From: an uncultured Verrucomicrobiales bacterium
GTDB taxonomy: Bacteria > Verrucomicrobiota > Verrucomicrobiia > Verrucomicrobiales > Akkermansiaceae
Direction of reading: 5' to 3'
Length of the DNA: 64,000 nt
Assembly (NCBI GenBank): GCA_905478925.1
Contig: CAJQKQ010000008.1
Span: forward strand, 1-64,000
Positions 44,163 through 55,677 of this stretch are shown here, one piece after another. Positions within the stretch are counted from its first letter, which is position 1. Each line of letters begins with the position of its first letter. The notes beneath the pieces are model-generated. The model did no database searches and was not told where the DNA came from. It saw nothing but the letters and a program-made list of their open reading frames with translations. The position numbers and the translations under genes were made by a program.

Positions 44163-44944
44163 CCGATTCGCTGCATATCCTGCATGGGGACGAGCTTGTC
44201 GGTCGCATCGACTACGAGCGGAAGAGGGATGCGATTTCGCTCCACTATGAGGACGAGTGGCGTTTCGGTGCAGGAGGATTTCCGGTGTCGGTTGCGAAAA
44301 GCGAGGTGCTGAAAATCGGCGATATGAAGGTTCTCAATGTCGAGCGATACGATAGGCTGCCGGATGCCGCCGGTGTGCGGGTAGCCCGCCTGCATCAGGA
44401 GGATGTCTGCCAAGCATTGGGGCATTTACCCAATAGCAAGTATGAGAGTGAGGGCGGGCCTTCCGCATCGGACGTCGTTCGCCTGCTTCGCGCGGAATCA
44501 TCTGATTTTGAGGAAGATGTCTCTCGTTTCGTGATGGCATTGGCCATCAATTGGGTCATCTACGGTAGTGATGCCCATTCGAAAAACTACTCACTGATCC
44601 ATGTGCCGGGAAGTTATCTGAGGCTGGCTCCGCTTTACGACATCGCCTCCAACCTGCCCTATGAAGGAAACCCGAAATCTCGGAAGCACAAGTTGGCGAT
44701 GAAAGTGGGCGGCGATTACCAGCTTCACCGGATAGCTCGGAAAAGCTGGCGGAAGTTTGCAGATGAAAGCGGTCTGGATCCGGTGATGGTGGATGTCAGC
44801 GTTGAGTTGATGATCGATAAGATCGAGAACCATGTGCGGGCTACGGCTGAGCAGGTTTCAAACCACTGCGAGACGGATTTCATCGAGGGGCTGTGCGGGA
44901 TGATATTGGAAAGGGTGGAAGTTTGTCGGGATGCGATGGGGTGA
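44159..44944 (+). CDS. HipA-like kinase, internally shortened
   Basis: VERYDR, RLHQEDVCQALG, NWVIYGSDAHSKNYSL and LAPLYDIAS match HipA; middle region absent; 261 aa. Confidence 0.8.
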   Translation: MTDSLHILHGDELVGRIDYERKRDAISLHYEDEWRFGAGGFPVSVAKSEVLKIGDMKVLNVERYDRLPDAAGVRVARLHQEDVCQALGHLPNSKYESEGGPSASDVVRLLRAESSDFEEDVSRFVMALAINWVIYGSDAHSKNYSLIHVPGSYLRLAPLYDIASNLPYEGNPKSRKHKLAMKVGGDYQLHRIARKSWRKFADESGLDPVMVDVSVELMIDKIENHVRATAEQVSNHCETDFIEGLCGMILERVEVCRDAMG

Positions 44945-45022
44945 CGAGGCAGACTGGTGTCAGACTCTCCAATGAGGGACGATGCGGATTGCAAATCGTC
45001 GTCTGGCAGGTAGAGCTTGTGC

Positions 45023-46564
45023 ATGGGTTCTTGGGATACGGCGGTGGAGGTTCTGGAAAATTCGGTGAAAGCCGGGGTGGGGGAGTTTGTGGTTTGCGGG
45101 GGCGCGCGCAATGCGGTGCTGCTTGAGGTGCTTTCCAGGATGGAGGCGGCGGGCAAGGTTCGGGTTTGGAGCCATTTCGAGGAGCGTTCGGCGGGGTTTT
45201 TCGCGTTGGGAAGGACGATGGTCACGGGGAAACCCTGCGGAGTGGTGGTGACAAGCGGGACGGCGGTTGCGGAGCTTCTGCCCGCCGTGGTGGAGGCGTT
45301 CTACCAGGCGAGGCCGCTGGTTCTCATCACGGCGGACAGGCCGGAGTCGTTTCGCGGTAGCGGTGCGCCGCAGGCGGTGGAGCAGGTGGGGATCTTCTCC
45401 GAGTATGCCGCTTGCGATCCCGGTAGCTGGGATGGCAAAGCTCCGCTGCACCTCAATGTGGAGCTCGGCGAGGATTTCGAACCCGGCGCAGAAACTTTTG
45501 CGGATCTCGATGCCGGGGATTTCTCCGTGGATTTCGGCAGGCCGAATGTCGGCGGGCTGGCGAAGTGGATTCGGGAGGGTTCGCTCCACGGTTTGGTTGT
45601 GATGATAGCTGATCTTGAGCCCGATGAACAGGAGGAGGTATTCCATTTCTGCGAGACATTGGGCGCACCAGTGGTGGCGGAAGCGACGAGCGGGCTGCGC
45701 GAGGCGCTGCAACATCTCGCGGTGATCGGTGCGGATAGCGAACTGAAAAACTCTCCGCCATCGAAAGTGCTGCGGCTCGGCGGGGTGCCGAGCGGGCGTT
45801 TTTGGCGGGATCTTGAGGAAATGCCGAACGTCTCGGTCTGGTCCGTTTGCCGCAACGGCCTGCGTGGGCTTGGCAGGGAGGCCGAGGTGCTGAGGAGCTC
45901 GCTGGCCAGGGTTTTGCCCGCGATGGGTGAGGTGGAGGAGCTTGGTGATGTCTCGGATCGGCTCGAAGGGGTCGAGGGGCGAGGGCAGCGAATCGAGGAG
46001 GCGCTTGAGGCGTGTCCCGACAGCGAGGCCGGCTGGATCCGGACGCTTTCGGTTTTTGGCTCGATCGGGGAAAGTGTCTATCTCGGCAACAGCCTGCCGA
46101 TTCGCGAGTGGAATTGCTATGCGCAGTGGGAGCGCCCGGTGCGGACGGTGCGCGCAAATCGCGGAGCGAACGGGATCGATGGCCAGATCAGCTCCTGGCT
46201 TGGTGCGAGTGCCGCGGAGCAGAACGCGTGGGGGATTTTCGGCGATCTCACGGCGCTGTACGACATCGCGGGGCTGAAAATGCTCTCGCAGGTGGAGTGT
46301 CGGGGGCGGGTTCTCGTTGTGATTAACAACGGAGGCGGGAAGATTTTTGGGAATGTGCCGCGCTTGCAGGGCATGAGCGATTCCGCGAAAGCTTGGATGG
46401 CGGCGGAAACCCCGGCCGATTTCGGTGCGGTGGCGAAGGCTTTCGGGCTGGATCACCTATGTGTCACAAGGGTGGACGAGTTCGACGGGGTCGAAGACGG
46501 CGGGAAAGTGCTGCTGCTGGAGGTCGTTCCCGACGCTGTGCAGAGCAGGGATTTCTCCGGTTGA
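45023..46564 (+). CDS. menD: SEPHCHC synthase MenD
   Basis: VVCGGARNAVLLEVL; SHFEERSAGFFALG; GVVVTSGTAVAELLPAVVEAFYQARPLVLITADRP. Confidence 0.88.
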   Translation: MGSWDTAVEVLENSVKAGVGEFVVCGGARNAVLLEVLSRMEAAGKVRVWSHFEERSAGFFALGRTMVTGKPCGVVVTSGTAVAELLPAVVEAFYQARPLVLITADRPESFRGSGAPQAVEQVGIFSEYAACDPGSWDGKAPLHLNVELGEDFEPGAETFADLDAGDFSVDFGRPNVGGLAKWIREGSLHGLVVMIADLEPDEQEEVFHFCETLGAPVVAEATSGLREALQHLAVIGADSELKNSPPSKVLRLGGVPSGRFWRDLEEMPNVSVWSVCRNGLRGLGREAEVLRSSLARVLPAMGEVEELGDVSDRLEGVEGRGQRIEEALEACPDSEAGWIRTLSVFGSIGESVYLGNSLPIREWNCYAQWERPVRTVRANRGANGIDGQISSWLGASAAEQNAWGIFGDLTALYDIAGLKMLSQVECRGRVLVVINNGGGKIFGNVPRLQGMSDSAKAWMAAETPADFGAVAKAFGLDHLCVTRVDEFDGVEDGGKVLLLEVVPDAVQSRDFSG

Positions 46565-46649
46565 AGCCCCCTGTGGGGAATATGATCGAAAATTTCGCTT
46601 GGAGGTTTGGCCTCGCCCTTTCTACCCTCCGGGAGCGAGACTCATTCCT

Positions 46650-49427
<2,778 letters not shown>

Positions 49428-49429
49428 AA

Positions 49430-49474
49430 CGTAGCTGGCGCATCCTGCGCCAGGCCGTTCGGGGGGATTCCAGC
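49430..49474 (+). repeat. 45-bp REP-like repeat, copy 1 (upstream of vapBC)
   Basis: CGTAGCTGGCGCATCCTGCGCCAGGCCGTTCGGGGGGATTCCAGC; contains GTAG-CTGGCGCA-TCC-TGCGCCAG. Confidence 0.9.
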
Positions 49475-49602
49475 TCCCAGTCAACCACTGCGAGGAGCCA
49501 TGACGGCTCTTTAAACGGTCTGAGGTCAGAGTCCCCAGCCACGATTGTCCTGTGTAAAAACGAATTGCATCTTTGATGGACTAAGAGTAAGATTTTCCTA
49601 CG

Positions 49603-49839
49603 ATGACCACCGTTCTTTCACAAAAAGGCCAGATCGTCCTGCCCAGCGCCGTGCGCGAGCAACTGCACCTCGAGCCGGGGCAGGATTTTGAGGTCATCAT
49701 CGAGGATGAGGACAGCATCACCCTTCGCCGTATCAATCGTCCGCCCAACCATGGCTTGGTGGATCATCTTCTTGCCTGTCCTTACCCGTTCGAGATTCCT
49801 CCGCGGGCAAAAGATTTTACCAAGCCGCTTTCTCTGTGA
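49603..49839 (+). CDS. vapB: AbrB/SpoVT-like VapB antitoxin
   Basis: TTVLSQKGQIVLPSAVREQLHLEPGQDFEVIIEDEDSITLRRI. Confidence 0.88.
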   Translation: MTTVLSQKGQIVLPSAVREQLHLEPGQDFEVIIEDEDSITLRRINRPPNHGLVDHLLACPYPFEIPPRAKDFTKPLSL

Positions 49840-50252
49840 GCTACCTCGTGGATACGAATGTCTTCAGCGAACTGGCCAAGACCAAACCGGATGCCCAAGT
49901 CGTCGCGTGGCTACGCGACCACGAACCGGATCTCTACCTGAGCACCATCACCATCGGCGAGCTCCGCCGTGGCATTGAGAAGCTTCCCGCCGGAAAGCGG
50001 AAAACGGCGTTACAAAGCTGGTTCACCGGCCTCTGCAAGCGGATGGAAGGTCGCATTCTTAGCTTTAACACGAGCACCGCCCACATCTGGGGGCAACTGG
50101 TGGCCGCATGGGACAAAAAGGGCATCAGCGTCCCTTCACTCGATAGTCAACTCGCCGCCACCGCGCATCGCCACAACCTGACCATGGTCACGCGGAATGT
50201 CCCTGATTTCCAGAACACGGGAGTAAAGATCTTTAATCCCTTTGCTCCGTAG
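49836..50252 (+). CDS. vapC: VapC PIN-domain toxin
   Basis: SYLVDTNVFSELAKTKPDAQVVAWL...TITIGELRRGIEKLP; overlaps vapB. Confidence 0.93.
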   Translation: MSYLVDTNVFSELAKTKPDAQVVAWLRDHEPDLYLSTITIGELRRGIEKLPAGKRKTALQSWFTGLCKRMEGRILSFNTSTAHIWGQLVAAWDKKGISVPSLDSQLAATAHRHNLTMVTRNVPDFQNTGVKIFNPFAP

Positions 50253-50292
50253 CTGGCGCATCCTGCGCCAGGCCGTTCGGGGGGATTCCAGC
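50248..50292 (+). repeat. 45-bp REP-like repeat, copy 2 (overlaps vapC stop codon)
   Basis: Identical to 49430-49474; followed by CGGGGGG-ATTCCAG-CCCCCCG hairpin. Confidence 0.9.
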
Positions 50293-50323
50293 CCCCCGTA
50301 AAGTACAGCTACGCGACCGTCGG

Positions 50324-50462
50324 AGGCTCTGGACTGCTGCGGTTCATATCCGCAGCCTTCAGGGTGGATGTTGATTGCGCGGGAATACCCCGCAGCCACG
50401 ATCATCGACGCTTCCCGTGAGAGCTGGGAATAAGAATCCCAGCAGTCCAGAGCCTGCGGCGC
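50324..50462. repeat. Composite palindromic repeat element
   Basis: AGGCTCTGGACTGCTG (50324-50339) vs exact reverse complement (50440-50455); 50409-50462 recurs at 61684-61738. Confidence 0.75.
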
Positions 50463-50635
50463 AATTCCTCCGCAACATTCAAAAAGTAGGCGTCCGAAGG
50501 GGAAGTCACAAGGCGTTGGGAAAGCACCCACAATTTTGTTACCTGGCTTGTGATTATCAGAGACGTCAACGCAAAGAAATGAACTTGGATACGCCTAACA
50601 AGTGTAGAAGTAAGTCGCGGTGGCACCGCGTAAAC

Positions 50636-51474
50636 CTACTCAGGCTCAGTCAGCTTGATTTTCTCGTCCTTGTGCTTTGCAAGCAGGGCATCGAGCCGTG
50701 GCTCGATCTCGGCCTTGTTGCCCATGATCATCCAATAGCGGTATTCCAAGGTCGATTGGGGACCGAGTTTGACGGTGCCGATCGGAGCGAGATGCATGCA
50801 TGGAGAGTCCGTTGGTTTTGCGTTGGGGTTGTATTTCCCATGCGGACCGAAGTTCCAGTGGTTGTTTGCCGTGGGGCTGAATACCGTGATGCCCTGTCCG
50901 TTGTCTGCAAAACAGGCCATGATATTGAGTTTTGGATGGGCACGGCCCCATGGCGGTCCGGGTGCTTGTTTCACTTTCTCCCACGTACCATCGCCGAGGT
51001 ACATTTCGACGTTGCGGAACTTGCTGGTGAAGTAGCAGGCGGGAGTTCCTGATGCCGGGGAACGGCTTTGCCCCAGCTGTCGTTTTTGCTCCGTTTGCAG
51101 ATCAGGTGGTTGCTAACCTCGATGACATTCGGCATGTCCGCCACAATTTCCGTGATCTGCACCATGACTGCTTCGGCTTCCTCGTCGGGCATGTCCCACA
51201 GCTTCGGAACCATCTCGGCTTAGAGTCTCTTGCCGGCGTAATAGGATTGCTGCAGCAGTCGAACCGGGTCGTGAATGTTGATGCTGTTTTCAGGATGGTT
51301 TTTCCATGAAAGCCAGGTAACCGCCGCGGCCATGGAGCGATCGATTGCTATCTTCACTACTTGGTTGTCGATATGGAGCAGATCCGGCTTGGGGCTTTCC
51401 GGTTTCGCTTCCTAAGAGATCGCCAGCAGCAGGGCTGCTATTCCAATTTTAAGAAAACCGGTTTTGAGCTTCAT
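50636..51474 (-). pseudogene. Degraded gene for a secreted protein of unknown family
   Basis: From MKLKTGFLKIGIAALLLAIS the frame has TAG and TAA stops, then a frameshift near 51040, continuing to KLTEPE*. Confidence 0.75.
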
Positions 51475-51542
51475 CGGCAATAGCTATTCATAGGTCTGGT
51501 ATCCGGGCAACACCGATGTCCTTACAACTCCCTTGCGTGAAT

Positions 51543-51604
51543 CGCGTGACTCCAGTCGCGCAAGACACCGCTCCATAAGTGACCGGCGCGACAGGAGTCA
51601 CGCG
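51543..51604. repeat. Inverted-pair palindromic repeat (BIME-like)
   Basis: CGCGTGACTCCAGTCGCGC (51543-51561) vs GCGCGACAGGAGTCACGCG (51586-51604), one mismatch. Confidence 0.75.
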
Positions 51605-51645
51605 TTCCTATTCTGGTCTATGCTGCACGAGATAGTCGGCGTGGG

Positions 51646-52878
51646 CTATTTCTGCAGGTGGACGAAGCAGCCCTTCTTGTTGCCTACGACGATGTCGGTC
51701 TTTTTGTCACCGTTCACGTCGGCGGCCATGACCTGGCAGCCGATACCGCTGTCATCATCGATGATCTCGGCGGTGTAGGAGGCTTTGCCGTCCTTGCGGT
51801 TCAGGAGAAATGCATAGAGGACGGCGGGTTCGTTCGGCTCCGGGTCGCCCTTGGGGCCGTGTGCCCAGAAGCGTTTGCCGGTGACGATGTCGATGGTGCC
51901 GTCGCTATTGATGTCGGCGATATCGATGCCGTGTGGCTGGGAGAAGGCGACGCCGGTGGAGCCTTTTTCATTCTTGGTATCGGTGAGCAGGTGTCGCGCC
52001 CATGATCCGTCTTCCTTTTGCTCAAACCAGCAGAGGCCGAAGCCGTGGGCTTCGAGTGAGGTGATGACGTCGGTGCGGCCGTCGGCGTTGACATCGTAGC
52101 CATACATCTGTGCCCCGCCTTTACCGAAGTCCATATCGTGGCGTTTCCATGGGGATTTCCCGTCCCAATCGGCGGGTTGTTCCCACCAGCCCTTGGCTTC
52201 GAGGATGTCGGTGAGGCCGTCGCCGTTGATATCGCCGTGGCCGATGCCGTGGGTGAAGCGCTGGTAGTCCTTTTTGTTCTCCGGGGAAATGGCGTTCCAT
52301 TTCCATGCGGCATCGGGGTTGGCTGGATCGGAGGTGGCGTAGCCGACGGTGCCGTTGCTCATGCAGAGGAGGTTCAGGCGCTTGTCACCATCGATATCCG
52401 CGAGCATGGGGGATTCGTTGTCAGTGACGGCGATGGCGGTGTGACGAGACCACGAGCTTTCTGCTGTGCCGGGGTTCTCATACCAGAAGGTTTCCTTTCC
52501 AGGAAAGCCGATGACCAGGTAGTCGGGCCGACCATCGGCATTGAAGTCGCCGGAGTAGGAGAGGAAGTTGTCCGAGTATGCGTTCTTCTTGCTGAGTTCA
52601 CCCTCGAAGCCGGGAATTTTTTCTTCCCCGATATCGAAGTTTTTGGAGGCCGGATAGATCGTGTGGGTGGTTTTGAAATCCGGTCCCTCGAACCAATACG
52701 GACCGGAGAGGATATCCATTTTGCCATCGGCATTTATATCCGCGACGCAGGCGCCCTCCGCCCAGAAATAGCGGGAGAGTTGGTGCTTCTCCCATTTTGC
52801 TGTGAGGGGGGCTGGCTTGGTCGAGATCACCGCCGTGGTAACTCCGGCGGCGGCGAGAAGGGGAAGGAGGATCGGCTT
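51646..52878 (-). CDS. FG-GAP/VCBS repeat protein
   Basis: Repeated ADINADGKMDIL, GDFNADGRPDYLV, GDINGDGLTDILEA, ADVNGDKKTDIVVG. Confidence 0.9.
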   Translation of the reverse strand, partial: KPILLPLLAAAGVTTAVISTKPAPLTAKWEKHQLSRYFWAEGACVADINADGKMDILSGPYWFEGPDFKTTHTIYPASKNFDIGEEKIPGFEGELSKKNAYSDNFLSYSGDFNADGRPDYLVIGFPGKETFWYENPGTAESSWSRHTAIAVTDNESPMLADIDGDKRLNLLCMSNGTVGYATSDPANPDAAWKWNAISPENKKDYQRFTHGIGHGDINGDGLTDILEAKGWWEQPADWDGKSPWKRHDMDFGKGGAQMYGYDVNADGRTDVITSLEAHGFGLCWFEQKEDGSWARHLLTDTKNEKGSTGVAFSQPHGIDIADINSDGTIDIVTGKRFWAHGPKGDPEPNEPAVLYAFLLNRKDGKASYTAEIIDDDSGIGCQVMAADVNGDKKTDIVVGNKKGCFVHLQK

Positions 52879-52913
52879 CATGGCGGTGGTTTTCCGGAAA
52901 CCGGTTGCAGGGC

Positions 52914-53864
52914 TTATTCGGCCGCAACATCCCAGCGCAGGATGCGACCCCACTTGTTCCACTCGGTGGTGACGACATTGCCGTCCTTATCGAAAGTGGC
53001 ACCGTGTGGAGAGGTCGTGACTCCTTCACGCCAGTTTTCGGGGGCGACTTTATTGGTGTTGAACTCCTTGGGGTTGTCGTTTGCACCGAGGCGTTTGACG
53101 ACTTTTCCTTCTTTGTCGAGAATGGTGATGCCGCTGGCTAGTTGGGCGACGGCAGCGAGGTCACCATGGAAATCGACGGTGCAAGGACGGGCGACGCCGG
53201 TGGCGAATACGCTGAGGAAATTGCCTTCCAGATCGAGGTGAACGAGGCGGTCGTTGGAGCGGTCGCAAACCAGAACGCGAGCGGGCTCATAACGGGTGTC
53301 GAAGGCGAATTTGTGGGCGGTCTTGAATTTCCAAGGTTCGCCTTTGCCTGCGACGGTGCTTTTGAATTTCCCGTCCTTGTCGAAGATGAAAATCCGGTCG
53401 GAGCGATATCCGTCGATGATCCAGATGTCGCCGTTCGGAGCGCGATCCGCATGGGTAAGTGCGAACTTGGTTCCGATTTCTTCAGGAAATGCCGAGAGTG
53501 GGATTTCGAGAAGGACTTCGCCGTCCGTGCCGAGTTTGAGGAATGCGGTTTTTGGGTCGCCGAGGCAGGCTGCGTAGAGGATGTCCTTGCCATCTTCCTG
53601 CACGATGGTGAAACCGTGGTGGTTGTTGCGGGCGTTGGGGAGGTTGCGGAGGTATTCGCCTTTAGGGGAGTAAATCTGGATACCACTTTTGTCACCACCG
53701 ACGATGGAAACGTAGAACAGGCCTTTGGAATCGACATCGATTTCGCCGTGTGAGTCACCGACGTGCTCGAGACCCTTGGGGGCGTTGAGCCAGTCTTTCT
53801 TGTGATTGTATTCGTGTGCGGTGGCGATGGTCGCGAATGCGGCGAGGAGTAGGATTGGTTTCAT
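52914..53864 (-). CDS. NHL/six-bladed beta-propeller secreted protein
   Basis: HGEIDVDSKGLFYVS; APNGDIWIIDGYRSDRIFIFDKDGKF. Confidence 0.8.
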   Translation of the reverse strand: MKPILLLAAFATIATAHEYNHKKDWLNAPKGLEHVGDSHGEIDVDSKGLFYVSIVGGDKSGIQIYSPKGEYLRNLPNARNNHHGFTIVQEDGKDILYAACLGDPKTAFLKLGTDGEVLLEIPLSAFPEEIGTKFALTHADRAPNGDIWIIDGYRSDRIFIFDKDGKFKSTVAGKGEPWKFKTAHKFAFDTRYEPARVLVCDRSNDRLVHLDLEGNFLSVFATGVARPCTVDFHGDLAAVAQLASGITILDKEGKVVKRLGANDNPKEFNTNKVAPENWREGVTTSPHGATFDKDGNVVTTEWNKWGRILRWDVAAE

Positions 53865-53992
53865 AAGTTTCAAATTTCAAAATTCAACCCTCAATAAAAG
53901 AGGGTCAGAAGGTGGATAGTTTTGCGTTTGTTAAAAATGCTCGCCGGGATGCTGGCAAGCTTGGGGCGGGACAGGAAGTTGGAAGTTGAGTT

Positions 53993-54418
53993 TCAGGCGC
54001 ATCTTGGACAGATACCGAAAAACTCAAGTTCATGATACAGGCCGCGGTAGCGGGTTTTTTCACGGATCTCGTCCTCGAGTTCGTGGACGGGGCAGGGGGC
54101 TTTGATGGCCTCGATTTTCCCGCAGCCGGTGCAAATGAGGTAGTCGCTGTGTTTGCCTGGCTGGAGTAGGGTGAAATAGGCAGCGCGCTCGTGGAGGCCA
54201 AGGCGACGGAGGATTCCGTGCTCAGTGAGTCTTTGCAGGAGGCGGTAGACAGTCGCCTTGTCACACAGCTCGGTGAGGCGCGGTGAGGCTGAAAGCTCGG
54301 CGAGTGTCATCGGGCGCTCTGCCTCGACAAGCGTTGCCAGCAGTTCCTCAAGCGCTTTCGTGCGGCGCAGGCCTAGCTCCCTGCAGCGGGCGACGGCCAA
54401 TGTGACGACTTGTTGCAT
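53993..54418 (-). CDS. Fur-family transcriptional regulator
   Basis: LGLRRTKALEELL...DKATVYRLLQRLTEHGILRRL; CTGCGK and CPRC. Confidence 0.88.
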   Translation of the reverse strand: MQQVVTLAVARCRELGLRRTKALEELLATLVEAERPMTLAELSASPRLTELCDKATVYRLLQRLTEHGILRRLGLHERAAYFTLLQPGKHSDYLICTGCGKIEAIKAPCPVHELEDEIREKTRYRGLYHELEFFGICPRCA

Positions 54419-54470
54419 CCTTATGGGAGGATAGCGTTGGGCATATGGAAGGGAAGGGGAAATTCGCCGA

Positions 54471-55661
54471 CTATTTCCGCATTTCAAGCACGGCATCGGC
54501 GAAGGCCTTGCCCATCACAGCGAAGGTTTTCGCACATCCCAGATAGTGGTAACCCGCATTGGAGGCACCGCGCTTGCGGATGGCGCTTTCCTCGGGCGTG
54601 ATCAGTTCGGTCTCGAATTTCGCCAGGTAAGCCTTTTGGTCGTCTGCTGACATCGAGCCGTCCTTGTTCGGGCTATTCTTGTTTTTCGTTCTCAGGAGAT
54701 GCGCCATCTGTTTCACCTTCCCGCGTTTCTTCTCGATCTCACCGAGTTGCTCGTCCCAGAACGGGCTTGTCGGAACGGCGGTGACGTTGCCCTTGAATTC
54801 CGGAAGCGAGGCCAGAGCGGCCATCGCCTCGCGGAATTGCTGATTATCGCCGCCCGGATCTTTTCCGCCAACGCCCATCACCCCGATGACGAAGGGCATT
54901 TTGGGAGCGTCGAAATCCTTGCGGACATCGCGGATGAAATCGGCCATCCACCCGCTGTATTTGGCGAAACGGTTCTGTTTGCTGTCCGCTGGGAGCGTCG
55001 GATAGACGTCGCGGTTTATCATATCGTTGAAGCCTTGGAACCAGACGAAACCGGCGATCTCATAGCCATCCTTTGCATCGTAATCCGGGACTACGCGCTT
55101 GATGTCGCCGAGCACGCTTTTTACATGGGATGTCATCAGCCGGTAGTAGTGGCCGGAATTGCTTTCGGGGTTCTTGTCCTTCTCGATGTCCTTTTCGCTG
55201 CGCGGATAGACTCCTGCACTCGGCGGGCGGTAGTCGTAGTAAAGCGACTTGCCACCCCACGCCGTCTTGATGATGAGCACGGGTTCCTCGAACGCCCCGT
55301 CCATCGTGATCCCGAATGTGAATTCCGGGCCGATCTTTCCGCCGTCCTCGGTAGGGTTGCCACGGGAGCCGTAGCCGGTGGTCAGTTTTCCGAAGCCCTC
55401 GCCGTTGTTTTCCCCTCTGCCGGTGAAATAGGTGATCCAGGCACCGTCCGTGATGCGGGGCGTGCCGTCCTTGTTGCGCATTTTTTTTAGGAGCGGGGCG
55501 GTGGCGGGATCGTCGCCGATGTAGTCGAAGGTCTCAACCCGGGCGAAGCCCTCCATGTTGGATTGTCCAGCGAGTATGAAGACTTTAAGTGGTTTCGCTG
55601 AGGCACTGGCCAGTAGGGAAAGTCCCAGTGCTGCTATGCCGAGTGTGGATGTGAGTTTCAT
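54471..55661 (-). CDS. sialate O-acetylesterase-like (SASA) protein
   Basis: Signal peptide; KVFILAGQSNMEGFA; WFQGFNDM. Confidence 0.88.
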   Translation of the reverse strand: MKLTSTLGIAALGLSLLASASAKPLKVFILAGQSNMEGFARVETFDYIGDDPATAPLLKKMRNKDGTPRITDGAWITYFTGRGENNGEGFGKLTTGYGSRGNPTEDGGKIGPEFTFGITMDGAFEEPVLIIKTAWGGKSLYYDYRPPSAGVYPRSEKDIEKDKNPESNSGHYYRLMTSHVKSVLGDIKRVVPDYDAKDGYEIAGFVWFQGFNDMINRDVYPTLPADSKQNRFAKYSGWMADFIRDVRKDFDAPKMPFVIGVMGVGGKDPGGDNQQFREAMAALASLPEFKGNVTAVPTSPFWDEQLGEIEKKRGKVKQMAHLLRTKNKNSPNKDGSMSADDQKAYLAKFETELITPEESAIRKRGASNAGYHYLGCAKTFAVMGKAFADAVLEMRK

Positions 55662-55677
55662 GGTCTGGTTTCTTGAC

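Noticed and set aside
44960-46456. 498-aa - strand ORF
   Set aside because: Antisense to menD, whose motifs are clear; Arg/Pro/His-rich shadow
49603-50292. CRISPR-like array because of identical 45-bp repeats
   Set aside because: Only two copies about 800 bp apart with a vapBC operon between; no regular spacing or cas genes
50612-50626. CGCGGTGGCACCGCG resembles the T-box antiterminator motif (GGTGGNACCGCG)
   Set aside because: It is a simple perfect palindrome with no downstream + strand aminoacyl-tRNA synthetase or amino-acid gene and no specifier stem; more likely a repeat or terminator beyond the - strand pseudogene
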